Assembly (NCBI RefSeq): GCF_009857505.1
Contig: NZ_WWCP01000003.1
Coordinates: 94,686 to 158,685, forward strand
Reading direction: 5' to 3'
DNA: 64,000 nucleotides
Source of the DNA: Duganella lactea
GTDB taxonomy: Bacteria > Pseudomonadota > Gammaproteobacteria > Burkholderiales > Burkholderiaceae_D
This document shows, piece after piece, positions 28,425-36,653 of this stretch (positions are counted from its first letter, which is position 1; the number at the start of each line of letters is the position of its first letter). Under the pieces are notes generated by a model. That model searched no databases, had not been told where the DNA came from, and worked only from the letters and a program-made list of their open reading frames with translations. The position numbers and the translations under genes are program-made.

Positions 28425-30122
28425 ATGACGCAACCATCCCGCTCCGGCGGCCAGATCCTGGTCGATGCCCTGAAGATCCACGGCGTGGACACCGCTTTCG
28501 GCGTCCCCGGCGAAAGCTATCTGGACGTGCTCGACGCCCTGCACGACTCCGACATCCGCTTCATCATCAACCGCCAGGAAGGCGGCGCCGCCTTCATGGC
28601 CGACGCCTACGGCAAGATGACCGGCCAGCCGGGCATCTGCTTCGTCACCCGCGGGCCGGGCGCCACCAATGCCTCGATCGGCGTGCACACCGCGTTCCAG
28701 GACTCGACCCCGATGATTTTGTTCATCGGCCAGGTCGGCAGCGACTTCATCGACCGCGAAGCGTTCCAGGAAATCGACTACCGCCGCATGTATGGCCAGA
28801 TGGCCAAGTGGGTGACGCAGATCGACCGCGCCGACCGCATTCCGGAATATATCGCGCGCGCCTTCCAGATCGCCACCAGCGGCCGGCCCGGCCCGGTGGT
28901 GCTGGCGCTGCCAGAGGACATGCTGACCACCCGTGCGGTGACGGCCGACACGCGCCGCTACCAGCCGGTGCAGGCCGCCCCCACCGACGCACAGATCGCC
29001 ACCGTGCGCGCCATGCTGGCGACGGCGCGACGACCGCTGGTCCTGCTGGGCGGCGGCGGCTGGAACGAACCGGCCTGCGCCGACATCCAGCGCTTTGCCG
29101 AAGCCAACCACTTGCCGGTGTCCTGCGCCTTCCGCTTCCAGGATCTGCTGGACAATGACCACCCGCATTACATCGGCGACGTCGGCATCGGCATCAATCC
29201 GAAACTGGCGGCGCGCGTGCGCGAGGCCGATGTGATCCTGGCCATCGGCCCGCGCCTGGGCGAGATGACCACCAGCGGCTACGCCATCCTGCAAGCGCCG
29301 GTGCCGGCGCAGCGCCTGATCCATGTGCACGCGGATGCCGAGGAACTGGGCAGCGTCTACCAGGCCGAAGTGATGATCAACAGCGGCATGCCGCAGGTGG
29401 CGGCGATGCTGGCGGCGATGCCGCCGGTGGCGGCGTCGGCCTGGATGGGCAGCGTGGCAGCGGCGCGCGCCGAGTACGTGGCGTGGCAACAGCAGCCGGC
29501 CATCTTCCAGGACGGCAAGGCGCCGCTGGACTTGTGGCAGGTGATGCAACAGATTGAACAGCTGGCGCCGCACGACGTCATCATCACCAATGGCGCCGGC
29601 AATTATGCGACCTGGGCGCACCGCTTCCACCGCTACGGCGGCATGCGCACCCAACTGGCGCCGACCAGCGGCGCCATGGGCTACAGCGTACCGGCCGGCG
29701 TGGCGGCCAAGATCATCGATCCGTCGCGCACGGTGATCACCTTCGCCGGCGACGGCGAATACCTGATGAACGGCCAGGAGCTGGCCACGGCGGTGCAGTA
29801 TCAGGCCGGCGTCATCATCATCGTGTTCAACAACGCGATGTTCGGCACCATCCGCATGCACCAGGAGCGCGAGTATCCGGGCCGGGTGTCCGGCACCACG
29901 CTGCACAATCCGGACTTTGCCGCGCTGGCCGTGGCCTACGGCGGCGCCGGCGAGGTGGTGACGGAGACGGCGCAGTTCGCGCCGGCGCTGCGGCGCGCGC
30001 TGAGCCACACGCGCGAAAAGCATCTGCCGGCGGTGATCGAGCTGCGCTACGACGGCAACCTGATCACGCCGGGCGCGACGCTGGAAACCATCCGCAACCA
30101 CGCCGCCGCGGCCAAATCATAG
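28425..30122 (+). CDS. ThDP-dependent enzyme, acetolactate synthase large-subunit-like
   Basis: The protein has 565 residues with the three-domain ThDP fold. The catalytic Glu lies in NRQEGGAAFMADAYG (about residue 52). The substrate-side loop TRGPGATNASIGVHTA and the diphosphate site GDGEYLMNGQELATAVQY with NNAMFG (from about residue 442) are intact. Similarity is to acetolactate synthase and related decarboxylating or ligating enzymes. There is no small regulatory subunit or ilvC nearby, so branched-chain synthesis is doubtful; a catabolic or other 2-keto-acid role is possible. The 3' end overlaps the convergent hypothetical gene by 6 bases. Confidence 0.85.
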   Translation: MTQPSRSGGQILVDALKIHGVDTAFGVPGESYLDVLDALHDSDIRFIINRQEGGAAFMADAYGKMTGQPGICFVTRGPGATNASIGVHTAFQDSTPMILFIGQVGSDFIDREAFQEIDYRRMYGQMAKWVTQIDRADRIPEYIARAFQIATSGRPGPVVLALPEDMLTTRAVTADTRRYQPVQAAPTDAQIATVRAMLATARRPLVLLGGGGWNEPACADIQRFAEANHLPVSCAFRFQDLLDNDHPHYIGDVGIGINPKLAARVREADVILAIGPRLGEMTTSGYAILQAPVPAQRLIHVHADAEELGSVYQAEVMINSGMPQVAAMLAAMPPVAASAWMGSVAAARAEYVAWQQQPAIFQDGKAPLDLWQVMQQIEQLAPHDVIITNGAGNYATWAHRFHRYGGMRTQLAPTSGAMGYSVPAGVAAKIIDPSRTVITFAGDGEYLMNGQELATAVQYQAGVIIIVFNNAMFGTIRMHQEREYPGRVSGTTLHNPDFAALAVAYGGAGEVVTETAQFAPALRRALSHTREKHLPAVIELRYDGNLITPGATLETIRNHAAAAKS

Positions 30123-30671
30123 GCCGGCGGTGCGGCTGGAGCCGCTGTCCTGCAGCGGCTTCTCCTCTTCATGCGGTTGTTCCGGCGGGGTTTTCGGCGC
30201 CGGACAAGCGCGGCAGGCGCTGGCCTTGCGACCATAGTCCGTCACCAGCGGCAGGCGCATCGGCAGCGAGTCATCGCCGCAGTAGCCACCGTCGAGCACA
30301 ATGGCCCTGCCGCCATCCACCACTTTGGCGTTGACGGTGCGCTCGTCCTCGTCGGGCGGCTGCACCGTGAAATAAAACTGCTGGCCGCGCGGATCGATGG
30401 TCACGTCGTGGGCCACTACCGGCCAGCTCAAGCCGCCGGCGGTATATTCATACAAGACGGTATCGACTTCGGCAAAGCGCTGCAGCGTGATGCGCTGGCC
30501 ACCGAACTCCCCGCTGTCCGGGTGAATGCACAAATCCGAATACACCAGCATGCCGTAGCGCGGCAGCGCGCCGGGCTTGCTCGGCGCACTCTTCTTCGGC
30601 GCCGCCAGTACGGCGCACGACGCCAGCAGAATGGCGCCGGCAACAACCACGCGTCGTGTCATCTTCATCAT
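30117..30671 (-). CDS. Hypothetical exported protein
   Basis: The protein has 184 residues and is not recognised. A signal peptide (RRVVVAGAILLASCAVLAAP) indicates export; the SCAVLA stretch could also be read as a weak lipobox. The mature part contains LVYSDLCIHPDSGEFGGQRI, WPVVAHDVTI and VVDGGRAIVLDGGYCGDD, suggesting a small beta-rich domain with paired Cys, and then a Pro/Glu-rich tail. Two nearby alternative ATGs exist (30668, 30662). Its leader overlaps the porin terminator, so it may depend on readthrough from the porin gene. Confidence 0.6.
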   Translation of the reverse strand: MMKMTRRVVVAGAILLASCAVLAAPKKSAPSKPGALPRYGMLVYSDLCIHPDSGEFGGQRITLQRFAEVDTVLYEYTAGGLSWPVVAHDVTIDPRGQQFYFTVQPPDEDERTVNAKVVDGGRAIVLDGGYCGDDSLPMRLPLVTDYGRKASACRACPAPKTPPEQPHEEEKPLQDSGSSRTAGL

Positions 30672-30690
30672 TACCGCTTTCAGAAAAGAA

Positions 30691-30715
30691 CAACGGCTGC
30701 ACAAGGCAGCCGTTG
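30691..30715 (-). terminator. Intrinsic terminator of the porin gene
   Basis: Perfect 10-bp stem CAACGGCTGC / GCAGCCGTTG with a 5-base loop, followed on the minus strand by TTCTTTT. It lies 27 bases after the porin stop and 19 bases before the next ATG. Confidence 0.85.
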
Positions 30716-30742
30716 AAGTATCTAAACCTGACTAGTCAGAGA

Positions 30743-31819
30743 TTAGAACGAGTGTTTTACGCCCACGTTGAAGGCTTTGTCGCCGGTGCCGGCGTCGGTG
30801 TTGTTACCAACGGTGTAGCCTGCGCCGTTTTTGTTTTTGATTTTAGCGTAAGCAACGTAGGTGCTGGTGCGTTTCGACAGCGCGTAGTTGTAGCCGATTG
30901 CCCATTGCGAAGCGTCACGGTTGAAGACTTCTTTGTCGTTCTTGTTGATGTACGACGCGGTCACGGTGCCGGCGGTGCCAACTGGTGCGCTGACGCCGAT
31001 CAGGGCGTCGGTGCTGTCTTGCGAAGCAACGAATGGCACGGTGCTGAAGGCGGTCGCGGTGCTGTTCAGCGGAGCGCTGTTCAGGCCGGAATCTTTGCTG
31101 TAGGCGCCGAACACTTTAACCACTTGGAAGTCGTAGTTAGCAGCGATCAGGGTGTTGTGGCCCACGCCAGCGGTTTTCAGCGTCGAGGTGTCGTTGTTTT
31201 TCATGTTGTAAGCAACAGCAACGTTCAGCGGGCCGTTTTTGTAGGCCAGCGCGCCGCCAACTTGACGGGTTGCCGATGCGTCGCCAGCAACTTCGCCCAG
31301 GCTGTACGAAACGCTACCGGTGAAACCAGCCAGGTCAGGGGTTTTGTAGACAACGGCGTTGTCGTTGCGGGTCATGAAGCTGGCAACTGGGAACAGGTTT
31401 TTAGCGGTACCAGCCATGCCCATGGCGAATGGATCGCCAACGTCACGCAGGGTTTCGTAGTACGGGGTGTACTGACGGCCCAGGGTCAGGGTACCAGCGG
31501 TTTTCGACGACAGACCAACATAGGCTTCACGGTTGAACAGACGGTTGTTGTCGTTGTCCAGGGTGCCTTTGTCGATTTTCGCGCCGGTTTCCAGTTTGAA
31601 GATCGCGTTCAGACCACCGCCCAGATCTTCGGTGCCTTTGAAGCCGATACGCGATGCCGAGGCGGCGCCGCTGTTCAGCTGGGTGACATTGCCGTCTTTG
31701 CCGCCGCGGTCAGCAACGATGCCAGCATCCAGGATGCCGTAGATGGTGACGTTCGATTGAGCGAAAGCTGCGGAGCTGGTTGCTGCCAGTACGGCGATAG
31801 CGATAAGGGATTTTTTCAT
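30743..31819 (-). CDS. General outer-membrane porin (betaproteobacterial OmpC-like)
   Basis: The protein has 358 residues. The signal peptide MKKSLIAIAVLAATSSAAFA is followed by QSNVTIYGILDAGI, the standard start of the trimeric 16-strand porins of Burkholderiales. Strands such as SRIGFKGTEDLGGGLNAIFKLE and the end AFNVGVKHSF, with terminal Phe for BAM recognition, are clear. It forms a diffusion pore in the outer membrane. Codon use favours GTT, GGT, AAC and ACC compared with neighbours, typical of a highly expressed gene. It is preceded by GAAGGAAA and ends at a strong terminator. Confidence 0.95.
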   Translation of the reverse strand: MKKSLIAIAVLAATSSAAFAQSNVTIYGILDAGIVADRGGKDGNVTQLNSGAASASRIGFKGTEDLGGGLNAIFKLETGAKIDKGTLDNDNNRLFNREAYVGLSSKTAGTLTLGRQYTPYYETLRDVGDPFAMGMAGTAKNLFPVASFMTRNDNAVVYKTPDLAGFTGSVSYSLGEVAGDASATRQVGGALAYKNGPLNVAVAYNMKNNDTSTLKTAGVGHNTLIAANYDFQVVKVFGAYSKDSGLNSAPLNSTATAFSTVPFVASQDSTDALIGVSAPVGTAGTVTASYINKNDKEVFNRDASQWAIGYNYALSKRTSTYVAYAKIKNKNGAGYTVGNNTDAGTGDKAFNVGVKHSF

Positions 31820-32766
31820 TACGTGTTTCCTTCAGTTGTGTTGCTGTAAAAATAAGCCAGTAGTACGGCGTGTTCGATGCTGCCCGGCTGATGCCATTTG
31901 TGCGTGAGGGCAAACTCCCCAGCTGCCACAGTGCAGTCCGCGATGGAACTGCGTCACTCGATGCGGCCGATGAATCTACGCCGGCTTGATCACAGCGCCC
32001 TCATGGAGCGCAGGACGCGGCAATGTACTGATGCCCGGAAATTTCGACAAGTGTAAAACCATTCATACTGAACAGTCTCGATGCCCGTCTGTTTTTCAAA
32101 GCAGCGGTATTTTACCGCATCGCAATATTTCCTGCCGATCAAGCGTACCAACAGTGTTTTCCCGCACGATGAACACGGATGTACCGCTTCTTCGTTGGAC
32201 CAAGTAAAAATAGCTACATTGCTATTCGTGACGCCATTTTATACTGAAGCCGCACCATGTTCGCCTCGACCGAATGGTATTAAGCTAACAACTCCGGACT
32301 TTGTTCGGCGGTTTTATCCCGCCAAACAGGCCCGAAACCAACTTTGCTCCTAGTATTGCAGCTTTATTTATGTAGTAAATTTTGTCCAAAGCGCGAAAAG
32401 TTGCAGGGCATCACCGATTTGTAAGAAATTGCTACCTGTTGTATTGAGGAGACAAAATAGTGCAAATTCTTGCACAGCCGCACCTAATTGGTGCATGAAA
32501 TTGATTCACCTCAAGCCGCGCGGCGGCGCTGACGCGACATTGGCACACCCTGTTGGCACGCAACGGAAACATTTTTGTCCACGACAACGATGGCTTTAAA
32601 AAGCGTTTGCACTAAATAGTTCTCCATGCCAAGAATGTGTCTTGGACAAGCTCGCGCGAGATGGGCGGTGGCGCGCACCCCAGCGCCGACAGGCGGTACT
32701 TTCAGGCTAAAAACGAATGTAGAATGCAGGTCGCCGTCGCACCCCACCCCGTGCCACCACTAGCTC
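31820..32766. other. 947-base intergenic region between porin and MerR/B12 regulator
   Basis: No open frame here has a convincing start or a recognised product. The porin leader occupies the first part. GC content drops in 32040-32480. Inverted repeats are present: GCGGTA/TACCGC (32103-32117), GTGCAA/TTGCAC (32460-32475) and GCACC/GGTGC (32480-32494). A TAGAAT at 32720-32725 could be the -10 for the regulator. An unannotated small RNA is possible but no terminator-like hairpin was seen. Confidence 0.55.
32460..32494. promoter_or_regulatory. Two adjacent inverted repeats upstream of the B12-dependent regulator
   Basis: GTGCAA-attc-TTGCAC is followed after 4 bases by GCACC-taatt-GGTGC. Adjacent dyads of this kind are what a tetrameric MerR-type regulator such as CarH could contact. 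Assignment to this regulator is a guess based on position, about 270 bases before its start. Confidence 0.35.
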
Positions 32767-33714
32767 ATGACCAACACCGTTCCCTCACAAACCGTGCCCA
32801 GCACTATCAGCGACGTCGAGCGCGACACTGGCGTGGCCAAGGAGACGCTGCGCGTGTGGGAGCGCCGCTACGACTTCCCCCGGCCTTTACGCGATCCCAA
32901 CGGCGAGCGCGTCTACCCCATCGAACAGGTACACAAGCTGCGGCTGGTGAAGCGGCTGATCGACCTCGGCTTCCGTCCGGGCAAAGTGATCCAGTACAGC
33001 GCCGCCGAACTGCAGGCGCTGAGCGGCAAGGCGGCCGGCAGCGGCCAGGACCCGGCGGCGCCAGCACCGGAACTGCAAGGCTATCTGGACTTGTGCAAGA
33101 GCCACCAAATGGAAGCGCTGCGCCGCAAGCTGTCGCAGGCACTGCTGATGATGGGGCTGAAGAGTTTCGTCACTGAACTGGTGGGCCCGCTGACCACGCT
33201 GGTGGGCGACGCCTGGGCCAGCGGCCAATTGGCCACGTTTGAAGAGCATCTATATACCGAGTCGCTGACAGTGGTGATGCGCAGCGCCATCTTCGCCATG
33301 CCACAGGCCAACGGCAACCACGTCAACGCGCCGCGCATCCTGCTGACCACGCTACCGCAGGAACGCCACGGCCTGGGCCTGCTGATGGCCGAGGCCATGT
33401 GTGTGGCCGAAGGCGCGCACTGCATTTCGCTGGGCGTGCAGACGCCGCTGTTGGACATCGTCGACGCCGCGCGCGTGCAACGGGTCGATATCATCGCGCT
33501 GTCGTTCTCGGTGGCGATGAATCCGCGCCAGGTGCTCGACGGCCTGGCCGAGCTGCAGGTCCGGCTGGCGGGCGCCGCCGAGCTGTGGGCCGGCGGCGGC
33601 AACGCCGCGCTGAAACGCCGCCGCCCGCCGTATGTGCGGGTGTTCGGACTGGCCGACGTGGCCGGCGCCATCGCCGCCTGGCGCGCACGCCACGCGGCGC
33701 TGGCGGTCGGCTGA
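32767..33714 (+). CDS. MerR-family regulator with B12-binding domain (CarH/LitR-like)
   Basis: The protein has 315 residues. Residues 13-82 form a MerR winged helix (ISDVERDTGVAKETLRVWERRYDFPRP). Residues about 100-185 match the four-helix cobalamin-capping domain, with W150-x9-E160-H161, the exact WX9EH signature of AdoCbl photoreceptor CarH. The Rossmann B12 domain has E-R-H-G-L-G (His201), the position of the lower cobalt ligand, then SLGVQTPL. In the known family, AdoCbl tetramers repress in the dark and light breaks them. The target here is unknown; a 947-base region precedes it. The start is supported mainly by the domain, since no Shine-Dalgarno sequence is obvious. Confidence 0.88.
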   Translation: MTNTVPSQTVPSTISDVERDTGVAKETLRVWERRYDFPRPLRDPNGERVYPIEQVHKLRLVKRLIDLGFRPGKVIQYSAAELQALSGKAAGSGQDPAAPAPELQGYLDLCKSHQMEALRRKLSQALLMMGLKSFVTELVGPLTTLVGDAWASGQLATFEEHLYTESLTVVMRSAIFAMPQANGNHVNAPRILLTTLPQERHGLGLLMAEAMCVAEGAHCISLGVQTPLLDIVDAARVQRVDIIALSFSVAMNPRQVLDGLAELQVRLAGAAELWAGGGNAALKRRRPPYVRVFGLADVAGAIAAWRARHAALAVG

Positions 33715-33734
33715 CGCTGGTCGCCTCAGGGCTC

Positions 33735-33743
33735 TGGTAAAAT
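33735..33743 (+). promoter_or_regulatory. Extended -10 promoter candidate for ftsYEX
   Basis: TGGTAAAAT contains an extended -10 (TGn plus TAAAAT, 33738-33743) 43 bases before the ftsY ATG. No good -35 is seen. Confidence 0.4.
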
Positions 33744-33785
33744 AAACCCATTCCCGTGCTGGCCAGCACCCCCAAACACTGATCC

Positions 33786-34820
33786 ATGTTTAGCTTCTTC
33801 AAGAAAAAACCTGTCGCTCCCGAAGCGCCCGCGACCCCTGCCGTCGCCCCCACGCCCGCCCCGTCCGTCGCCCCATCGCCCGAGCTGGCCGAACTGCTGC
33901 CGATCGAAGAACCGGCGGAGAAAAAGCAATCGTGGATGGCGCGCCTGAAAGCCGGCCTGGCAAAAACCTCCAACAACCTGTCGGTGCTGTTCGTCGGCGC
34001 CAAGATCGACGACGCGCTGTACGACGAGCTGGAGGCGGCGCTGCTGATGTCCGACGCCGGCGTCGACGCCACCACCTATCTGCTCGACACGCTCAAGCGC
34101 CGGGTCAAGGAAGACAAGCTGCTCGACGCCGCCGCCGTCAAGGCCGCGCTGAAACAACTGCTGCTCGAACTGCTGACGCCGCTGGAACGGCCGTTTGAGC
34201 TGGGCCGCCACACGCCGACCGTGATGATGATCGCCGGCGTCAACGGCGCCGGCAAGACCACCACCATCGGCAAGCTGGCCAAGCACATGCAGACGCACGG
34301 CCAGTCGGTGCTGCTGGCCGCCGGCGACACCTTCCGCGCCGCCGCCCGCGAGCAGCTGATGGTCTGGGGCCAGCGCAACAACATCACCGTGATCTCGCAG
34401 GCCTCGGGCGACCCGGCCGCCGTGGCGTTCGACGCCGTGCAGTCCGGCAAGGCCAAGGGGCTCGACGTCGTCATGGTCGACACCGCCGGCCGCCTGCCGA
34501 CCCAGCTGCACCTGATGGAGGAACTGAAAAAGGTCCAGCGCGTCCTCGGCAAGGGCATGGAGGGCGCACCGCACGAAACACTGCTGGTGATCGACGGTAA
34601 TACCGGGCAAAATGCGCTGGCGCAAGTCAAAGCCTTCGACGACGCCCTCAAGCTGACCGGCCTGGTGATCACCAAGCTCGATGGCACGGCCAAGGGCGGC
34701 GTGCTGGCGGCGATCGCGCGCGTGCGTCCGGTGCCGGTGTACTTCATCGGCGTGGGCGAGAAAATCGACGACCTGCAGCCGTTTGTGGCCGCCGAATTTG
34801 TAGAAGCCCTGCTTGGATAA
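33786..34820 (+). CDS. ftsY: Signal recognition particle receptor FtsY
   Basis: The protein has 344 residues. A Pro/Ala-rich acidic N-terminal region (about residues 8-45) is followed by the NG domain: GVNGAGKTTTIGKLA (G1), AGDTFRAAAREQL, VDTAGRLPTQLHLMEEL (G3) and TKLDGTAKGG (G4). It docks ribosome-SRP complexes at the membrane for cotranslational insertion. It heads the ftsY-ftsE-ftsX unit, a conserved arrangement that leads to rpoH in many Proteobacteria. Confidence 0.97.
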   Translation: MFSFFKKKPVAPEAPATPAVAPTPAPSVAPSPELAELLPIEEPAEKKQSWMARLKAGLAKTSNNLSVLFVGAKIDDALYDELEAALLMSDAGVDATTYLLDTLKRRVKEDKLLDAAAVKAALKQLLLELLTPLERPFELGRHTPTVMMIAGVNGAGKTTTIGKLAKHMQTHGQSVLLAAGDTFRAAAREQLMVWGQRNNITVISQASGDPAAVAFDAVQSGKAKGLDVVMVDTAGRLPTQLHLMEELKKVQRVLGKGMEGAPHETLLVIDGNTGQNALAQVKAFDDALKLTGLVITKLDGTAKGGVLAAIARVRPVPVYFIGVGEKIDDLQPFVAAEFVEALLG

Positions 34821-34833
34821 TCTCCCGACCGCC

Positions 34834-35490
34834 ATGATCGAATTCCGCAACGTCTCCAAACAATACACATCCGATGTGACGGCGCTGCGCGGCATCTCCT
34901 TCACCATTGAAAAAGGCGAACTGGTGTTCCTGGCCGGCCCCTCCGGCGCCGGCAAGTCCACGCTGATGAAGATGATCGCCGCCATGGAACGCCCCAGCAG
35001 CGGCCAGGTGATCGTCAACGGCCAGGATATTTCCCGCATCAAACCGGTGGCCGTGCCCTTCCTGCGGCGCAACCTCGGCCTGATCTTTCAACAACAACGG
35101 CTGCTGACCGACCGCAGCGTGCTGGCCAACGTCATGCTGCCGCTGCTGGTGACCGGCGCCTCCAAGACGCAGGCCGAGCAGCGCGCCCGCGCGGCGCTGG
35201 ACAAAGTCGGCCTTGGCGACCGCGCCGGCGCCGAACCGCTGGCCCTGTCAGGCGGCGAGCAGCAGCGCGTGTCGATCGCGCGCGCCATCGTCAACCGCCC
35301 GCAAGTCATTCTGGCCGACGAGCCGACCGCCAACCTGGACCGCGCCAGCGCCAACAAAGTATTGGAGGCGCTGAAAGCCTTCAACTCGGTCGGCGTGACC
35401 TGCCTGATTTCCAGCCACGACGAGGTGATGCTGGACGCCGCCGCGCGCGTCATCCATCTGAACCACGGCCAACTGGAGGTGGCGGCATGA
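34834..35490 (+). CDS. ftsE: Cell division ATP-binding protein FtsE
   Basis: The protein has 218 residues. FtsE opens with MIEFRNVSKQYTSDVTALRG. It has Walker A AGPSGAGKSTLMKM, signature ALSGGEQQRVSIARA, Walker B VILADEPTANLD and the switch His in SSHDEVML. With FtsX it couples division to septal wall hydrolysis. The ATG at 34834 is chosen over an upstream TTG at 34813, which lies inside ftsY. It overlaps ftsX by 4 bases (ATGA). Confidence 0.96.
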   Translation: MIEFRNVSKQYTSDVTALRGISFTIEKGELVFLAGPSGAGKSTLMKMIAAMERPSSGQVIVNGQDISRIKPVAVPFLRRNLGLIFQQQRLLTDRSVLANVMLPLLVTGASKTQAEQRARAALDKVGLGDRAGAEPLALSGGEQQRVSIARAIVNRPQVILADEPTANLDRASANKVLEALKAFNSVGVTCLISSHDEVMLDAAARVIHLNHGQLEVAA

Positions 35491-36407
35491 CGTACTGGTT
35501 CCGCCAACACCGCTACGCCATGGCCGCGGCGCTGGTGCATCTGCGCCGCTCGCCGGGCGGCTTCCTGTTCAATATATTAGTGGTGGCGATCGCGCTGGCC
35601 CTGCCCTTCATGGGCGTGACCCTGCTGGACAATGTGCGGCCGATGTCGGAAACGCTGTCGGTCGATCCGGAAATCTCGGTGTTCCTCAAGCAGGACACGC
35701 CGCGCGAGCAGGCCGAGGCACTGGCGGTGCAGTTGCGCCAGACGGTGCACGACAAGCAGGCCAAGATCATCTTCACGCCGCGCGAAAAGGCGCTGGACAG
35801 CCTGAAAGACAAAAACGGCCTGGCCGACGTGCTGGCCACGCTGGGCGACAACCCGCTGCCGGACAGCTATGTGCTGAAGCTGGACGCCTTCCGCAACGCC
35901 CAGGCCGGCGGCGACGTCGACCAGTTGGCCGAGCAGATCCGCACGCTGCCGGGCGTCGACACGGTGCAGGTCGATTCGGCCTGGGTCAAGCGCCTGGCCG
36001 CGCTGATCAACATTCTGCGCCTGGCGCTGCTGCTGCTGGCGGCCACGCTGGGCACGGTGGTGGTGGCGGTGATCTTCAACACCATCCGCCTGCAGGTGCT
36101 GACCCAGCGCGAGGAAATCCTGGTCTCCAAGCTGATCGGCGCCACGGACAGCTTCATCCACCGGCCGTTTTACTACACCGGCGCGCTGCTGGGCCTGTGC
36201 GCCGGCGCGCTGGCGCTGGGCGCGGTGACGCTGGCGCTCGGCCCGCTGAACACCGCGATCGCCGAATTCGCCAGACTGTACGCGTCGGAATTCCAGCTGA
36301 CGCCGCTACAACCGCTGATGCTGGTCGCGCTGCTGCTGCTGTCCGCCTCGCTCGGCCTGATCGGCGCCCGCCTGTCGGTCCGCCGCCATACCGCCCGCCT
36401 GAGCTAA
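35487..36407 (+). CDS. ftsX: Cell division protein FtsX
   Basis: The protein has 306 residues and four membrane segments. The first is FLFNILVVAIALALPFMGV. A periplasmic loop follows (VDPEISVFLKQDTPREQAEALA to DTVQVDSAWVKRL), and the last three helices are near the C-terminus with the conserved VISTIRL-like motif VIFNTIRLQVLTQREEILVSKLIGATDSFI. It is the partner of FtsE and activates periplasmic amidase regulators. Confidence 0.95.
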   Translation: MTYWFRQHRYAMAAALVHLRRSPGGFLFNILVVAIALALPFMGVTLLDNVRPMSETLSVDPEISVFLKQDTPREQAEALAVQLRQTVHDKQAKIIFTPREKALDSLKDKNGLADVLATLGDNPLPDSYVLKLDAFRNAQAGGDVDQLAEQIRTLPGVDTVQVDSAWVKRLAALINILRLALLLLAATLGTVVVAVIFNTIRLQVLTQREEILVSKLIGATDSFIHRPFYYTGALLGLCAGALALGAVTLALGPLNTAIAEFARLYASEFQLTPLQPLMLVALLLLSASLGLIGARLSVRRHTARLS

Positions 36408-36420
36408 GCATGCCGTTGCC

Positions 36421-36444
36421 GGTCCGTGCGTCCGCGCACGGACC
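36421..36444 (+). other. GC hairpin after ftsX
   Basis: Perfect 10-bp stem GGTCCGTGCG / CGCACGGACC with loop TCCG, 14 bases after the ftsX stop. No T-run follows, so termination would need Rho or be partial. Confidence 0.5.
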
Positions 36445-36567
36445 GCGTCCGCGCGCGCGTCTACGCTAATTTTCATCGTTAAGCCGCTCCTAAGATCCAT
36501 CACGCATCCTAAACATAACGGGACTCCCGATAGTGTTTTTACTATCAGGTCCATTAATTTAGGGTGA

Positions 36568-36594
36568 TTGGCACTCATCGACAGAGAGTGCTAA
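36568..36594 (+). promoter_or_regulatory. CIRCE element (HrcA operator) upstream of rpoH
   Basis: TTGGCACTC (36568-36576), nine bases, GAGTGCTAA (36586-36594). This matches the CIRCE consensus TTAGCACTC-N9-GAGTGCTAA at 17 of 18 arm positions with the exact spacer. HrcA bound here would block the promoter that overlaps it. A second half-like GAGTGCT occurs at 36617-36623 inside the palindrome ATGAG-tg-CTCAT. Confidence 0.9.
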
Positions 36595-36597
36595 TAT
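36568..36597 (+). promoter_or_regulatory. Candidate housekeeping promoter of rpoH, overlapping CIRCE
   Basis: -35-like TTGGCA (36568-36573), an 18-base spacer and -10-like TAATAT (36592-36597). Both hexamers lie within or at the edge of the CIRCE arms, the usual layout at CIRCE-controlled promoters. An additional inverted repeat, GATAGT/ACTATC, lies upstream at 36529-36546. Confidence 0.6.
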
Positions 36598-36653
36598 ATG
36601 TACCAGAGAGTACATGAGTGCTCATAAGCAATCTTCAAGCGAAGGAAACGAAA

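Noticed and set aside
31986..32353. Short plus-strand open frames between the porin and the MerR/B12 gene
   Set aside because: No ribosome site, overlapping frames, unusual composition and no recognisable domain.
32540..32560. Sigma-54 promoter (TGGCAC...TTGC) near 32540
   Set aside because: TGGCAC is present, but the GC element is not at the required spacing.
32511..32747. 78-codon minus-strand open frame upstream of the MerR/B12 gene
   Set aside because: No Shine-Dalgarno sequence or motif, and it would span the likely promoter of the regulator.
36529..36546. GATAGT/ACTATC inverted repeat with T-run as a terminator after ftsX
   Set aside because: The T-run lies in the loop rather than after the stem, so it is not an intrinsic terminator; it may be part of the rpoH control region.
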